Assembly: GCF_006175985.1 (NCBI RefSeq)
Contig: NZ_SRSH01000001.1
Span: 528,853 to 592,852, forward strand
Length of the DNA stretch: 64,000 bases
Reading direction: 5' to 3'
Origin: Methylotetracoccus oryzae
GTDB taxonomy: Bacteria > Pseudomonadota > Gammaproteobacteria > Methylococcales > Methylococcaceae
The position numbers and the translations under genes are program-made. Shown in pieces: positions 8,412 to 18,496 of the stretch. The notes under the pieces were generated by a model. That model was not told the origin of the DNA. It saw only the letters and a list, made by a program, of their open reading frames with translations, and made no database searches. The stretch's first letter is position 1. Every line of letters starts with the position of its first letter.

Positions 8412-8590
8412 GGACATCTACACGAGCCCGCAGGGAGCCAACCGGTTCCCTGCGAAACTCTGCTGTACCGCGCACTCACCGCAATGGACCGCCGGAAACC
8501 ACGCTCGTTGACACCCCCCGCCACGGCGGGCATTCTCGGCGCGCAGCGTGTTGAACTGCCCAACCGTCCTTAATTCGAGGAAATCAATCC

Positions 8591-8839
8591 ATGACCATTC
8601 GACCATTCGTATTCCTGCTCCTCTCGGCCTTTCCGATGCTGGCCTTCTCCCAAATGGCCGGGATGAACCCGGAAGAGATGAAAGCGATTCGCACCTACTG
8701 CAAGGCCGATGTCGAGCGGCTGTGCCCCGGTGTCCAGCCGGGCGGCGGACGGATCAAGGCCTGCCTGATGGAGAAGAAGGAACAGATGTCGGTGGGCTGT
8801 GCACAAGCCCTGCAACAGTTGAAGAAGGACAAGCAATAG
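8591..8839 (+). CDS. small secreted cysteine-rich repeat protein
   Basis: The 82-aa protein has a signal peptide (MTIRPFVFLLLSAFPMLAFS) and one four-Cys unit: YCKADVERLCPGVQPG followed by IKACLMEKKEQMSVGC. This is the spacing of the cysteine-rich Golgi protein (GLG1-type) repeat found in many proteobacterial periplasmic proteins. AGGA lies nine bases before the ATG. It is 179 bp downstream of the second FKBP, on the same strand, and could belong to the same transcription unit. Function unknown; a disulfide-stabilised periplasmic protein that may bind metal is an inference from structure and context only. Confidence 0.8.
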   Translation: MTIRPFVFLLLSAFPMLAFSQMAGMNPEEMKAIRTYCKADVERLCPGVQPGGGRIKACLMEKKEQMSVGCAQALQQLKKDKQ

Positions 8840-8881
8840 GCACCACGAGCTGCACGTCGCGGGTGGAGAGGGTTCTCGGCG

Positions 8882-9952
8882 TCAGCCCCGGTCGGCCAGG
8901 ATGTTCCGCAACAGGTCGCTGGCCTTAGACAGCGCTGTTTCGGTCGTCGCCCAGTCGATGCAGGCATCGGTGACCGAACGGCCATATTGCAGCTGCGACA
9001 GATCCTTGGGGATCGGCTGGCTCCCGGCTGCGATATGGCTCTCCAGCATCACGCCGACGATAGAGCGATTCCCGTCACGGATCTGGTTGACCACGTTCTG
9101 CAGCACCAGCGGCTGGTACTCCGGATTCTTGAAGGAATTGGCATGCGAGCAGTCGATCACCAGGTTCTGCGGCAGGGAGACCTTCGCCAACGCCTGCTCG
9201 GCCAGCGCGACGCTGACGCTGTCGTAGTTCGGCCGACCGCCCCCGCCACGCAACACGACGTGGCCGTAGCGATTGCCGCGGGTCCGGATGATCGCGGAGC
9301 GACCCTCGCCATTGATGCCGAGGAAGCAGTGTGGATGCGAAGCCGACAGGATCGCGTTGATGGCAATGCCCAGATCGCCATCGGTCGCATTCTTGAAACC
9401 GACCGGGGTCGACAGGCCCGAGGCCATTTCGCGATGGGTCTGCGATTCCGACGTGCGGGCCCCGATCGCGGTCCATGCAATCAGATCGCCAAGATATTGC
9501 GGCGCGATGGGGTCCAGCGCCTCGGTTGCGGCCGGCAGGCCCAGCTCCGCGACATCCAGCAGGAAACGCCGCGCCTTGCCCATGCCTTCCTCGATCCGGA
9601 ACGAGTCGTCCATCCGCGGATCGTTGATGTAGCCCTTCCAGCCGGTCGAGGTGCGCGGCTTCTCAAAGTAAACCCGCATGACCAGCACCAGCGTATCCGA
9701 CAGTTCGTCGGCCAGGCGTTTTAGGCGCTGCGCATAATCGATGCCGGCCACCGGATCGTGAATGGAGCAGGGTCCGACGATCGCGAAGAGGCGTCGGTCC
9801 TCGCGGTCGAGAATGCGGCGCAGGGTTGCCCGCGCGGCCGTCACGGTCTGCGCCGCGGTTTCGGTGAGCGGCTCCCGCGACTTGATCGTGTCGGGAGAGG
9901 GCATCAGCTCGAACGAGTCGATGTTCAGGTTTTCGGTCGGCCGCAGTGGCAT
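8882..9952 (-). CDS. 3-deoxy-7-phosphoheptulonate (DAHP) synthase, class I (AroF/G/H type)
   Basis: The enzyme condenses phosphoenolpyruvate and erythrose 4-phosphate in the first step of the shikimate pathway. The 356-aa protein (ATG at 9952 with GGGAGA upstream) carries the class I signatures FAIVGPCSIHDP (metal Cys), MRVYFEKPRTSTGWKG (PEP/E4P binding), GINGEGRSAIIRTRGNRYGH, VIDCSHANS (metal His), GVMLESHI (metal Glu) and SVTDACI (metal Asp). Length matches E. coli AroG (350). The N-terminal extension that forms the feedback site is present, but which aromatic amino acid inhibits it cannot be told from sequence reading. It appears monocistronic. Confidence 0.95.
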   Translation of the reverse strand: MPLRPTENLNIDSFELMPSPDTIKSREPLTETAAQTVTAARATLRRILDREDRRLFAIVGPCSIHDPVAGIDYAQRLKRLADELSDTLVLVMRVYFEKPRTSTGWKGYINDPRMDDSFRIEEGMGKARRFLLDVAELGLPAATEALDPIAPQYLGDLIAWTAIGARTSESQTHREMASGLSTPVGFKNATDGDLGIAINAILSASHPHCFLGINGEGRSAIIRTRGNRYGHVVLRGGGGRPNYDSVSVALAEQALAKVSLPQNLVIDCSHANSFKNPEYQPLVLQNVVNQIRDGNRSIVGVMLESHIAAGSQPIPKDLSQLQYGRSVTDACIDWATTETALSKASDLLRNILADRG

Positions 9953-10229
9953 GGTCGTGTCTCCCTTGAATCGCTCGCGAGCGCACCCCGGCCAGTTTAT
10001 ACCGCGCGTGGGGCAGCGCGTCGAGTTGCCGGCAGACCAGGCATAGTCGGTTCGCGATGGATCACCCACACCTCTCGGCAATGGCAGAAAGCGTACGGTC
10101 CGCGCGGCGAACAGCGGCGGTTGGGACGCTGGCAGCCAGGCCCCCCGGTGCCTCGCGTGAGTCAGCGACGTAGCGGAGGCAGAGTCCGGACGTCACCCCG
10201 CTGCAAGACCCGCAACGCGCGGGGCTGAT

Positions 10230-11189
10230 CTAACTCTTGCTGCGCACGCTCTTCGGCGAAACGCCAAAGTATTTCTGGAAGGCCACCGTGAAATTGGTCG
10301 CGTGACGGTAGCCGACCGCATAAGCGGCGACGGAGACGTGACACCGCGTGGCCTCCAGCATCCGATAGGCGTGCTGCATGCGTGTCTCCAGCAGCAAGGC
10401 ATAGGGCGTCGTCTGGAACAGCTGGTGGAACAGCTGCTTCAGCTTGAACTGGTTGATACCCACCCGTCGAGCCAGTTGCTCCACGGACGGTGGCTCCCGA
10501 AACTCGTCGAGCAGGATATCGCGGGCCTGATGCGCGGCGGCCACATCCCGCGCCGACAGCCGACCTTTGGCGGGCGCATCGGGTTGCAGACACTCCAATT
10601 CCGCCGCCAGGATCGCCAGCGCCTGACCGTGTACGAACAGGCTCCGGAATTGCATCGGGGCACCGTCGTTCAACAGCTGTCCGGCAGCAACCCGGGCCGC
10701 GCTCGACATGGGCCGGTGGCTGACGACCCGTACGCTGCCACGATCGAACAGATGCGGGCAGTAATCCGTGCCGAAATGGCGGTCCAGCCATCCCCGGGTC
10801 AATGACAAGCGCAGCTGCGCGACGGGCATTGCGGCCTGGTATTCACGCGCCCCGCGGCTCGATGCGAACGTGGTGACGGTCGAATAACCCTCCCGGAAGA
10901 TGACCTCCGGACCGGAGTTTGCGGTAAAGCGCGACGCGCCCTGGACGCCCAGCGTCACGACCAGACGCGGCTCCGCGTGATCCACCTGACTGAAGATCGC
11001 CAGGTCACGCGACGGCCGGTAGCGGGTCTCGATATAGCTGAGATCTTCGTCGAGGACACGGATCAGGGTGGAACCCTTTCCCAGGGTTTCCGGCAACGGC
11101 TGCCGGAGCCCCTCGGCGACCCGTTGAATCGCCATGTCGTCGACACTTACACGCGCTCGCGATGAGCTGCGGCCGCTTCCGTTAGGCAT
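10230..11189 (-). CDS. AraC-family transcriptional regulator
   Basis: The 319-aa protein (ATG at 11189, GAGGGA upstream; the open frame extends to 11408 without a better start) ends in a double helix-turn-helix AraC domain (about residues 220-318): VEQLARRVGINQFKLKQLF, then VAAYAVGYRHATNFTVAF and KYFGVSPKSVR. The N-terminal 200 residues are a variable sensor region resembling PchR/PobR-like members. It is divergent from the amidohydrolase gene, with a CCATAG-N6-CTATGG palindrome in the shared gap, so regulation of that gene or autoregulation is a reasonable inference. Effector unknown. Confidence 0.88.
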   Translation of the reverse strand: MPNGSGRSSSRARVSVDDMAIQRVAEGLRQPLPETLGKGSTLIRVLDEDLSYIETRYRPSRDLAIFSQVDHAEPRLVVTLGVQGASRFTANSGPEVIFREGYSTVTTFASSRGAREYQAAMPVAQLRLSLTRGWLDRHFGTDYCPHLFDRGSVRVVSHRPMSSAARVAAGQLLNDGAPMQFRSLFVHGQALAILAAELECLQPDAPAKGRLSARDVAAAHQARDILLDEFREPPSVEQLARRVGINQFKLKQLFHQLFQTTPYALLLETRMQHAYRMLEATRCHVSVAAYAVGYRHATNFTVAFQKYFGVSPKSVRSKS

Positions 11190-11238
11190 TGCGGAATCCC
11201 TCGTCAAACTACCTGTGCCATACGAAACGCTCCTTCTA

Positions 11239-11256
11239 CCATAGTTTTGCCTATGG
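11239..11256 (+). promoter_or_regulatory. candidate operator: CCATAG-N6-CTATGG inverted repeat
   Basis: A perfect 6-bp inverted repeat with a 6-bp spacer lies 50 bp upstream of the AraC-type regulator start and about 140 bp before the divergent amidohydrolase. Its position in the divergent promoter region suggests a regulator binding site. AraC proteins more often use direct repeats, so the cognate factor is uncertain. Confidence 0.35.
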
Positions 11257-11395
11257 AAGACAAGTGCTTGCGTTGGCAGTATGGCCCGGCTCACCGCCCG
11301 GGACAGATCATGAACGGGCGAGAGAGCCAATCGAGCGGGATCGCGCCCAGGGCCGGTCCGACGCAAACCCGCACAGCCACTCACAACAGGAAGAA

Positions 11396-12616
11396 ATGAT
11401 GACGACACCCAAACGACGCTTCTTCGGCGGCATTGCCGCGGCCTTCGCCGCCAGTCTCGCCGGCCAGACCGCCAACGCCACGGCGGACCACTGGCATCCC
11501 GGCGGCCCCCTGCTGATCAAGGCCGATGTGCTGTTCGACGGCACCCAATTCCTCTACGGACAGGCCGTCCTGGTCCGGCAGGGCAAGATCGTCAAGGTGG
11601 CGCCGGCCGGCGAGATCAAGGCCGACGGCGCCAAGGTCGTGACCGTCAAGGGCGGCACGATTCTGCCCGGTTTCATCGACATGCACACTCACCACCTCGT
11701 CCAACACGTGCCACCGCAGCGCATTCTGGAACATGGTGTAACCACGGCGCGCGACCTCGGCGGGCCGCTGACTCCGGCCACCATCGACAAACCGTACCAG
11801 TTGCGGCAGCCCTTGTCGGGACACATCATCTCGGCGCCGGGCGGCTATCCGAATGTGGTGTTCCCGGGTTCAGGGGTAGAGATCGCTGGCGAAACCAATG
11901 TGCGGGCCAAAGTGGACGAACTGGCCGCCGGCGGCGCCAGCATCATCGCGCTGTCGCTCGAAACGGGCGAATCGGAAGGCGCCGCGTGGCAATGGCACAT
12001 GCCGGCAACGCCCCCGCCCTGGCCGACGCTGACGAAGGGCGAGCTCGAGGCTATCGTCGACCAGGCTCACAACGTCCATCATCTGCGCGTCGTGGCCTAC
12101 TTCGGCTCGGATGCGTCGGCGCAGAGAGCGCTTGACGCCGGCGTGGACGAATGGGCGCACATGCCCTGTGACGCCCTCTCGCCGGGCGTGATCGCCAGCG
12201 CGGGAGCCAAGGGTGTTGCGATCGACACGACCATCGACACCGCCGTGCAATGCACGGGTGTGCATGAGAATGCCGCGGCGCTCTTTGCGTCGGGCGCGAA
12301 GATCTTCTACGCGACCGATATGGGGCATCCCGACATCCCCCATGGCATCGACGCGCAGGAGATTCACGTGGGCATCCACGCCGGCATGCACAATGGCCTC
12401 CCGTTCCCGGATGCCGTTGCCAGGGCTCTCGCCTCGGCGACCAGCCTGGCCGGTGACTACCTCGGCCTCGCTCCGCTCGGACGTATCGTACCGGGCGCAC
12501 CCGCCGATCTGATCGTGATCGGCAGCGACCCGCGCGCGAATTTCAAGGAACTCGAATTTCCGCGCGTGGTGATCAAGGATGGCCGGATCGTGATCCAGCG
12601 TAAGGCAGGCCAGTAG
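11396..12616 (+). CDS. exported amidohydrolase-family metal hydrolase
   Basis: The product is 406 aa from the ATG at 11396 (a second ATG at 11399 has better spacing from AGGA). KRRFFGG followed by a hydrophobic stretch ending ANA resembles a Tat signal peptide, implying export after folding. The mature protein has the amidohydrolase plan: an N-terminal beta-sandwich strand (VKGGTILPGFIDMHTH) with the HxH metal ligands, later His residues in the barrel, and a C-terminal GRIVPGAPADLIVIGSDP closing strand. Related proteins include imidazolonepropionase-like and prolidase-like hydrolases; the substrate is unknown. Its promoter region is shared with the divergent AraC regulator. Confidence 0.82.
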   Translation: MMTTPKRRFFGGIAAAFAASLAGQTANATADHWHPGGPLLIKADVLFDGTQFLYGQAVLVRQGKIVKVAPAGEIKADGAKVVTVKGGTILPGFIDMHTHHLVQHVPPQRILEHGVTTARDLGGPLTPATIDKPYQLRQPLSGHIISAPGGYPNVVFPGSGVEIAGETNVRAKVDELAAGGASIIALSLETGESEGAAWQWHMPATPPPWPTLTKGELEAIVDQAHNVHHLRVVAYFGSDASAQRALDAGVDEWAHMPCDALSPGVIASAGAKGVAIDTTIDTAVQCTGVHENAAALFASGAKIFYATDMGHPDIPHGIDAQEIHVGIHAGMHNGLPFPDAVARALASATSLAGDYLGLAPLGRIVPGAPADLIVIGSDPRANFKELEFPRVVIKDGRIVIQRKAGQ

Positions 12617-12724
12617 GGGCCAGTGACCGCGGGCTGCCGCGCATCGCGCCGGCCAGCCCGCCACCATGACGGGCGACGCCGGTAAAAGCTTGCCGGACCA
12701 GAAGCTCGCATTGCGAGATTCGTG

Positions 12725-12967
12725 TCACTCAGGCTTGGCCGCCCCCTTCTGGAAGGATTGCCACAGCCCATACAGGCCTTCCATCGACTGCAGGTGCGGC
12801 GGCAACCAGGGCCGCATCAGGACCATCGGATCGAATCCTTCGGCGCCCGATGCCATCTGGCGGCGCAGGGCTTCGAGCATTTCCTGCTGCAGCGGCTCCA
12901 CATCCGGCAAGCCGAAGAAAGTCCGCAGTTCCTGGGGCGTCACGTCGATGTCGAGCTTGATGTGCAT
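12725..12967 (-). CDS. small conserved protein, DUF6489-like
   Basis: The 80-aa soluble protein begins MHIKLDIDVTPQELRTFFGL and continues PDVEPLQQEMLEALRRQM, the pattern I associate with DUF6489 small proteins of Proteobacteria, followed by a PWLPPHLQSMEGLYGLWQSF segment. AGGTG lies five bases before the ATG at 12967. Family function is not known to me; the amphipathic C-terminal part could attach to a surface such as a membrane or storage granule, but that is a guess. It stands alone between the amidohydrolase gene and an intergenic stretch. Confidence 0.65.
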   Translation of the reverse strand: MHIKLDIDVTPQELRTFFGLPDVEPLQQEMLEALRRQMASGAEGFDPMVLMRPWLPPHLQSMEGLYGLWQSFQKGAAKPE

Positions 12968-13275
12968 GGGTCACCTGCGGGATGGAACCGTTTAAAGTGA
13001 AAGAGTCGCGCAGCGAAACCGGCGCGCCTCTCGCCCCGGGAGAGAATGGGTGAGGGAAAGCGGTCATGGCACGCGTACCTTCATCCTCCGGGATGGCACG
13101 CGGAGCCTACGATTTCGCGATCAGGCGGCGGGATCGCCGCAACGCGCGACGCCGCTCGCGCCCGAACCATTACACCGTCGGACCGGAGCTGCCGTGCGTA
13201 CCCGAGGACACCGTACGACGCCGGCCCCGACCCGATGCTCGGAATCAGGGTTGCGGCGCCGCCTTGGTACGGGTC
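12968..13275. other. intergenic region
   Basis: No gene is supported. Near 13025-13060 it contains a short CTCGCCCCGGGAGAG / GGGTGAGGG block, a type of degenerate dispersed sequence common in GC-rich genomes. The rest shows no hairpin or promoter that I can defend. Confidence 0.5.
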
Positions 13276-13824
13276 TCAGGCTTTCGCGTCCTCGTTCCAG
13301 ATCTCGCAGCTGTGGTCTTCCGGATGCAACTGCGCAGCGTTTTCCGGCTTGATGTGCCAGTAGGACTGGTCGATGGCCGAACCGGTGTATTCCGACTTCC
13401 GCTCATGGAAGAACGGGCACCAGAAATTCTCTACCGTCTTGACGAGGTAAGCCGACCACTCGTACAGGCCGACGCTGAGCGGGCAGTAGAAGTTACAGTT
13501 GAACATCCAGAACAGCTTGGAGTTCACCCACGGAGCGGTCGCGTCCATCTTGAAGGTGATCTGGTCGGACAACTTGTTGTAGCGGTGCGTCGACCACCCC
13601 GGAACGAAGTCCCAGTACGACTTGATGTTCTCGGCCCCCAGGACGCGCAAATGCGCCCAAAGCACCCCCGCCCCGATGAGCACGAAGGGCAGCGAGACGA
13701 ACAGCGGCAGGTAGATCAGGATGGCCCCGCCATAGCGTCTCCACGGCGACAGCGTGTAGAACCGCTTGCCGATCGCTATGCGCTCGCACTGGCATTGCTC
13801 ACAGGCCTTCGGAAGTGCACTCAT
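13276..13824 (-). CDS. unassigned Cys-rich membrane-anchored protein (182 aa)
   Basis: The ATG at 13824 has AGAGG seven bases upstream. The N-terminus carries a CxxCxC cluster (CEQCQCERI, residues 8-13), then one clear membrane helix of about 28 residues (GGAILIYLPLFVSLPFVLIG and onward). A large polar domain rich in aromatic residues follows, with further Cys and His in FNCNFYCPLS, FWCPFFHERK and HPEDHSCEIW. The spacing of eight Cys and several His suggests metal or cluster binding, or disulfides, depending on topology. I do not recognise the family. It is isolated from obvious operon partners. Confidence 0.75.
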   Translation of the reverse strand: MSALPKACEQCQCERIAIGKRFYTLSPWRRYGGAILIYLPLFVSLPFVLIGAGVLWAHLRVLGAENIKSYWDFVPGWSTHRYNKLSDQITFKMDATAPWVNSKLFWMFNCNFYCPLSVGLYEWSAYLVKTVENFWCPFFHERKSEYTGSAIDQSYWHIKPENAAQLHPEDHSCEIWNEDAKA

Positions 13825-14388
13825 TACGAAACCTCTTTCTTCTTGTTAAATTGGGTGGAAGGGATGGACAGGAGTGGAATGGTCTGCGACCCGGCGCGAC
13901 GTCAGACCCGCCAGATGTCCACAAGTCGACGGTGCGGTCGGGCAGCGCGCGCTGGCCAGGCGATCGCGCCCTGCCTTGTCCTCTGTCGGACAACATGGCT
14001 GGGGCTTACCCTGGGTGGCCTGGCGAGGCTCTCGGCCCCGGAACGATGAAACCCATCGACGCGCAGGACGGCACGCCTCGTATCCGGCTGGCTCAAGGCC
14101 AGCTTCTGATTTTCCGCCCTTTCACCGCCCGCACCGCATCGCAAGAGCCTGCGGAAACAACTCGCCATCGATCCACGCTCCTCGATGCCATGGGCTTCCG
14201 CCCGCAACCGTCGACAGGAACAGCGCTGGTGCGGCATCCGTTGCGACACAAGCTGCTGTTCCGCCGAATGGTATCAAGTTCGCCGCTCGGTGGGAAATAC
14301 GCCGCGGATCTGCCTCGGCTGTCCCCGTCCCGGCGCGACAGCCGGATCCCGGGCGGGCAGCGCGCCACCCCGGAGCACCGAATCGCGC
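13825..14388. other. intergenic region, 564 bp
   Basis: It lies upstream of the Cys-rich membrane protein gene (minus) and downstream of mltB (minus). Two overlapping plus-strand frames run through it but have no ribosome site, no recognisable domain and Arg/Pro/Ala-rich composition typical of shadow frames in GC-rich DNA. No repeat or RNA gene is seen. Confidence 0.5.
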
Positions 14389-15540
14389 TCAGCGCGAGGC
14401 CGAGAACGCGCTGCGATACCGGCTCTTGACCGCCTGCGCCAGATCATGGACCGCCATGGCGTAATGCGTGCTGTGGTTGTAGCGGGTGATGACGTAGAAG
14501 TTCTGGTAGCCGAGCCAGTACTCGTCGCCGTCGTTGGTACTCAGGCGTAGCAGTGCGACCGGCTCGGCGGCCACGCGCAGGACGCCCGAGGGATGTATCC
14601 CATGGCTGGCCAGCGCCGCGAGGGTGTAGCGGGTGTCGAAACCCGATTCCAGTTCGGCGGCCGAAGCCCCGTCGGCCAATGCCGGTGTAACGACGGCACC
14701 GCCGCTCTGCCAACCGTGGCGCGCAAAGTAATTCGCGACGCTGCCGATCGCATCGACCGGCGCCCATAGATCCTTGCGCCCGTCGTCGTCGAAGTCGACG
14801 GCCCATTCGAGAAAACTCGAGGGCATGAACTGACCGAGCCCCATCGCACCCGCGAACGATCCGCGGGGCGAAGCCGGATCCATGCGTTCGGCTCGCGTCA
14901 TCAGCAGAAAGCTCTTCAATTCGTCCGTGAAGTACTCGGCGCGGCGCGGGTAGTCGAAGGCCAGGGTCGCCAGCGCGTCCAGCACGCGGTCCTTACCGAC
15001 GTTCGAACCGTAGATCGTTTCGACGCCCATGATGCCCAGCACGTACTCGGGCGGCACACCGAAGCGGGCCTGAGCGCGTTCCAGCGCCCCCGCGTAGCGA
15101 TGCCAGAACGCCGCACCCTTGGCGATGTGGTTTTCGGTCAGGAACTTCGCACGGTAGCGCGACCAGCCGCCCGGCTTCGGTTTGACGCTGGGCGCCTCCC
15201 GGTTCATGTAGGCAATGGTCCATTCCTTGCGGCGTGCCTCGGACAGCAGCCCCTTCAGGTAGTCGGGGCGGAATCCATGCTCCGCGACCATGCGTTCGAT
15301 GAAGCGGTCGACCGCCGGCTGGCCGCCAAAGTCACCGGTCACGAACGGAGCGGAATAGGCGCCCACGGGCTCAGGCTGCGCCGGCGCTCGGGGCTTCTCC
15401 GGCTTGGGGACCACGGTCGCGATCGGTTTCGCCGGTGCCGGCGGAGCCCGGTGTGCTTCGCACCCGGCCAAGGCCACCACGACGCTCAGTGTCGCCGCAA
15501 CCAGCCCTTTCGCCCTCGTCTCCATCGCCAACTCCATCAT
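14389..15540 (-). CDS. mltB: membrane-bound lytic murein transglycosylase B
   Basis: The 383-aa lipoprotein cleaves the MurNAc-GlcNAc bond of peptidoglycan to leave a 1,6-anhydro end. A signal peptide with lipobox (VVALAGC) is followed by a Pro-rich linker and the MltB catalytic domain: RFGVPPEYVLGIMGVETIYG (catalytic Glu in GVETIYG), then AMGLGQFMPSSF and FDDDGRKDLW. A C-terminal peptidoglycan-interacting segment follows. Starts at 15540, 15537 and 15525 are all in frame; GGGAG suits the first two and GGAG the third. Adjacent envelope genes (L,D-transpeptidase, SLT transglycosylase) are separate transcription units. Confidence 0.93.
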   Translation of the reverse strand: MMELAMETRAKGLVAATLSVVVALAGCEAHRAPPAPAKPIATVVPKPEKPRAPAQPEPVGAYSAPFVTGDFGGQPAVDRFIERMVAEHGFRPDYLKGLLSEARRKEWTIAYMNREAPSVKPKPGGWSRYRAKFLTENHIAKGAAFWHRYAGALERAQARFGVPPEYVLGIMGVETIYGSNVGKDRVLDALATLAFDYPRRAEYFTDELKSFLLMTRAERMDPASPRGSFAGAMGLGQFMPSSFLEWAVDFDDDGRKDLWAPVDAIGSVANYFARHGWQSGGAVVTPALADGASAAELESGFDTRYTLAALASHGIHPSGVLRVAAEPVALLRLSTNDGDEYWLGYQNFYVITRYNHSTHYAMAVHDLAQAVKSRYRSAFSASR

Positions 15541-15693
15541 CGTGCTCCCGCAAAATACCGAGATCGGAACGCCCGGCGGCGCAAGCTCGTGCCGGCAGAG
15601 ACCGGCACCTCGTTGCGGAGTCGGTCCACCGGATTCGGCACGTCCCGCCGCGTGACCGCCTATGATACGCGGCGCGGCGTGACGCTCAAAGGC

Positions 15694-17082
<1,389 letters not shown>

Positions 17083-17407
17083 GAGCGCTTACCCCAGCAC
17101 GAATCCACCGCAAAAAGCCCCGGCGCCAGGAAGAGCGGTCCGGGGCTGACTGCATGGACTGAGGATAACGGCTGGCTGCGGATCAGAATAGATCCGAATT
17201 CCGAACAATCCGTTTTGGCGATCAGGGTGGAGCGCCGGTAGATGCTCGGGGCCGGTGGCGCATCACGGCGGCGCGGGGAAGCCCTGATTTATGCCAGGCT
17301 TCCCGCGATCGAATTTGGCAAATGTTCTGGCAGGTAAGGTGCGCCGAAACCGCGTTTCGTCTCACCCGTTCCGAACGAAGCCGGGTTGGCGTTCGTTCAG
17401 CGTTGCC
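17083..17407. other. intergenic region with one hairpin
   Basis: The 325-bp gap between sdaA and the L,D-transpeptidase gene (both minus) contains an 8-bp stem GGGAAGCC/GGCTTCCC at 17276-17304 with a 13-nt loop and no T-run. It may be a weak transcription barrier downstream of neither gene in the right orientation. Nothing else stands out. Confidence 0.4.
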
Positions 17408-18247
17408 TTAGAAGCGCCGAGCCGTCGTGGTGACTCCTTCCGCACTGGCCTGCTTGCGCGGCTGCAGTTGTCCGACCTCGTAGGCGATGGTCTGATACAG
17501 CTCGGGCACCCATTCCGGCAGGTCGCCGCTGGCAGGCATCAATGCTTTCTGCCGCGGATCGTGCGGCGCGATGACGACTTTGACGTTCTCCTTGCCCACA
17601 TGCGCAACGAGCACGAACAGTTCCTCGATGGTCATGTCACCCATCGCGAGGCAACCCGCGGACACCGCCTTGCCATGGATGAAGATCTCGCCACCGAGGC
17701 GACTGCGACCTTCCATCTGGGCCTGATAGCGATCGAAGCTGTTCGGATAGTCCAGTTTCATCGACAAGTGGTAGTTGCTGTTTGGGTTCAGCAACACGAG
17801 CCGGTAGACGCCTTCCGGCACTTGCCGGTCGCCCTCACGCAGTTTCGGGCCGCGGGTTCCGCTGGCCGCCTGGATGTCATAGGACCGGATCAGCTTGTTC
17901 GTGCCGCGGCGGTCAGGGGCCCAGATTTCCATCCGTCGTTCAGCCTTCAAGGCCAGCAGCGTCACCTCGCGCGGCGGATAGTCGACGCCTGCCTTCTTGA
18001 AATACGGCACCAGCCGTTCGACGGACTCCGGGCCGTAGATATGCAACACATCGGAGACCGAGCGCGATCCGGAGAAGTTCAGGGGGATCTCGGGCACGGG
18101 AATTCGCGATAAGTAGCGGGGTTCGAAGTGCTTCTTCGGCACGGGCGCAGCGGCGACCGGCTGGGGCTGAACGGTGCGCGTGCTACAACCCGAAAGCCAG
18201 ACCGCTAGGGCCGCCGCGAGGAGGGGAAACAAGGTTGTCGTCTTCAT
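17408..18247 (-). CDS. L,D-transpeptidase (YkuD domain), YafK-like lipoprotein
   Basis: The 279-aa protein carries a lipoprotein signal (WLSGC, Cys21) and a YkuD catalytic domain in which IFIHGKAVSAGCLAMGD (about residues 188-204) supplies the His and the nucleophilic Cys of the HGxxxSxGC motif. Upstream strands include LLALKAERRMEIWAPDR and VPEGVYRLVLLNPNSNYH. Members of the YafK/DpaA group either crosslink peptidoglycan 3-3 or detach Braun lipoprotein; which applies here cannot be told. It acts at the periplasmic face of the outer membrane. Single gene on the minus strand, divergent from the M14 peptidase. Confidence 0.9.
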   Translation of the reverse strand: MKTTTLFPLLAAALAVWLSGCSTRTVQPQPVAAAPVPKKHFEPRYLSRIPVPEIPLNFSGSRSVSDVLHIYGPESVERLVPYFKKAGVDYPPREVTLLALKAERRMEIWAPDRRGTNKLIRSYDIQAASGTRGPKLREGDRQVPEGVYRLVLLNPNSNYHLSMKLDYPNSFDRYQAQMEGRSRLGGEIFIHGKAVSAGCLAMGDMTIEELFVLVAHVGKENVKVVIAPHDPRQKALMPASGDLPEWVPELYQTIAYEVGQLQPRKQASAEGVTTTARRF

Positions 18248-18496
18248 CTCTCTTCGTCCACGTCTAAGTGCTTGCCGGGGGCCTTGCGCCGTTCGGTGTC
18301 GCTTTTACGTCACAGTGTTGCTTGGATCACAATGGCGCTTGGTATAACGCCAACAGCATGCCCTTGTCAAGCGGCTCCCCATGACAGCCCGAAAAGGCCT
18401 GCGAAAAATACCACAGTCCACCGTCTGCCGACCGACCGCCGGTCCATGCTAGAGTGCCAGTCGCCGGCATTTCAACCCTCTCGCCAACACAACCCC

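Noticed and set aside
8429..8454. Hairpin CGCAGGGA/TCCCTGCG after the second FKBP as a terminator
   Set aside because: Good 8-bp stem but no T-run follows on the plus strand, so termination is not supported.
13025..13060. CTCGCCCCGGGAGAG / GGGTGAGGG block as a defined repeat family
   Set aside because: Only one degenerate copy in the window and such sequence arises often in GC-rich genomes; not supportable as an element.
13066..14049. 327-codon plus-strand frame over the Cys-rich membrane protein
   Set aside because: Antisense to a gene with a good ribosome site and membrane helix; no domain content in the plus frame.
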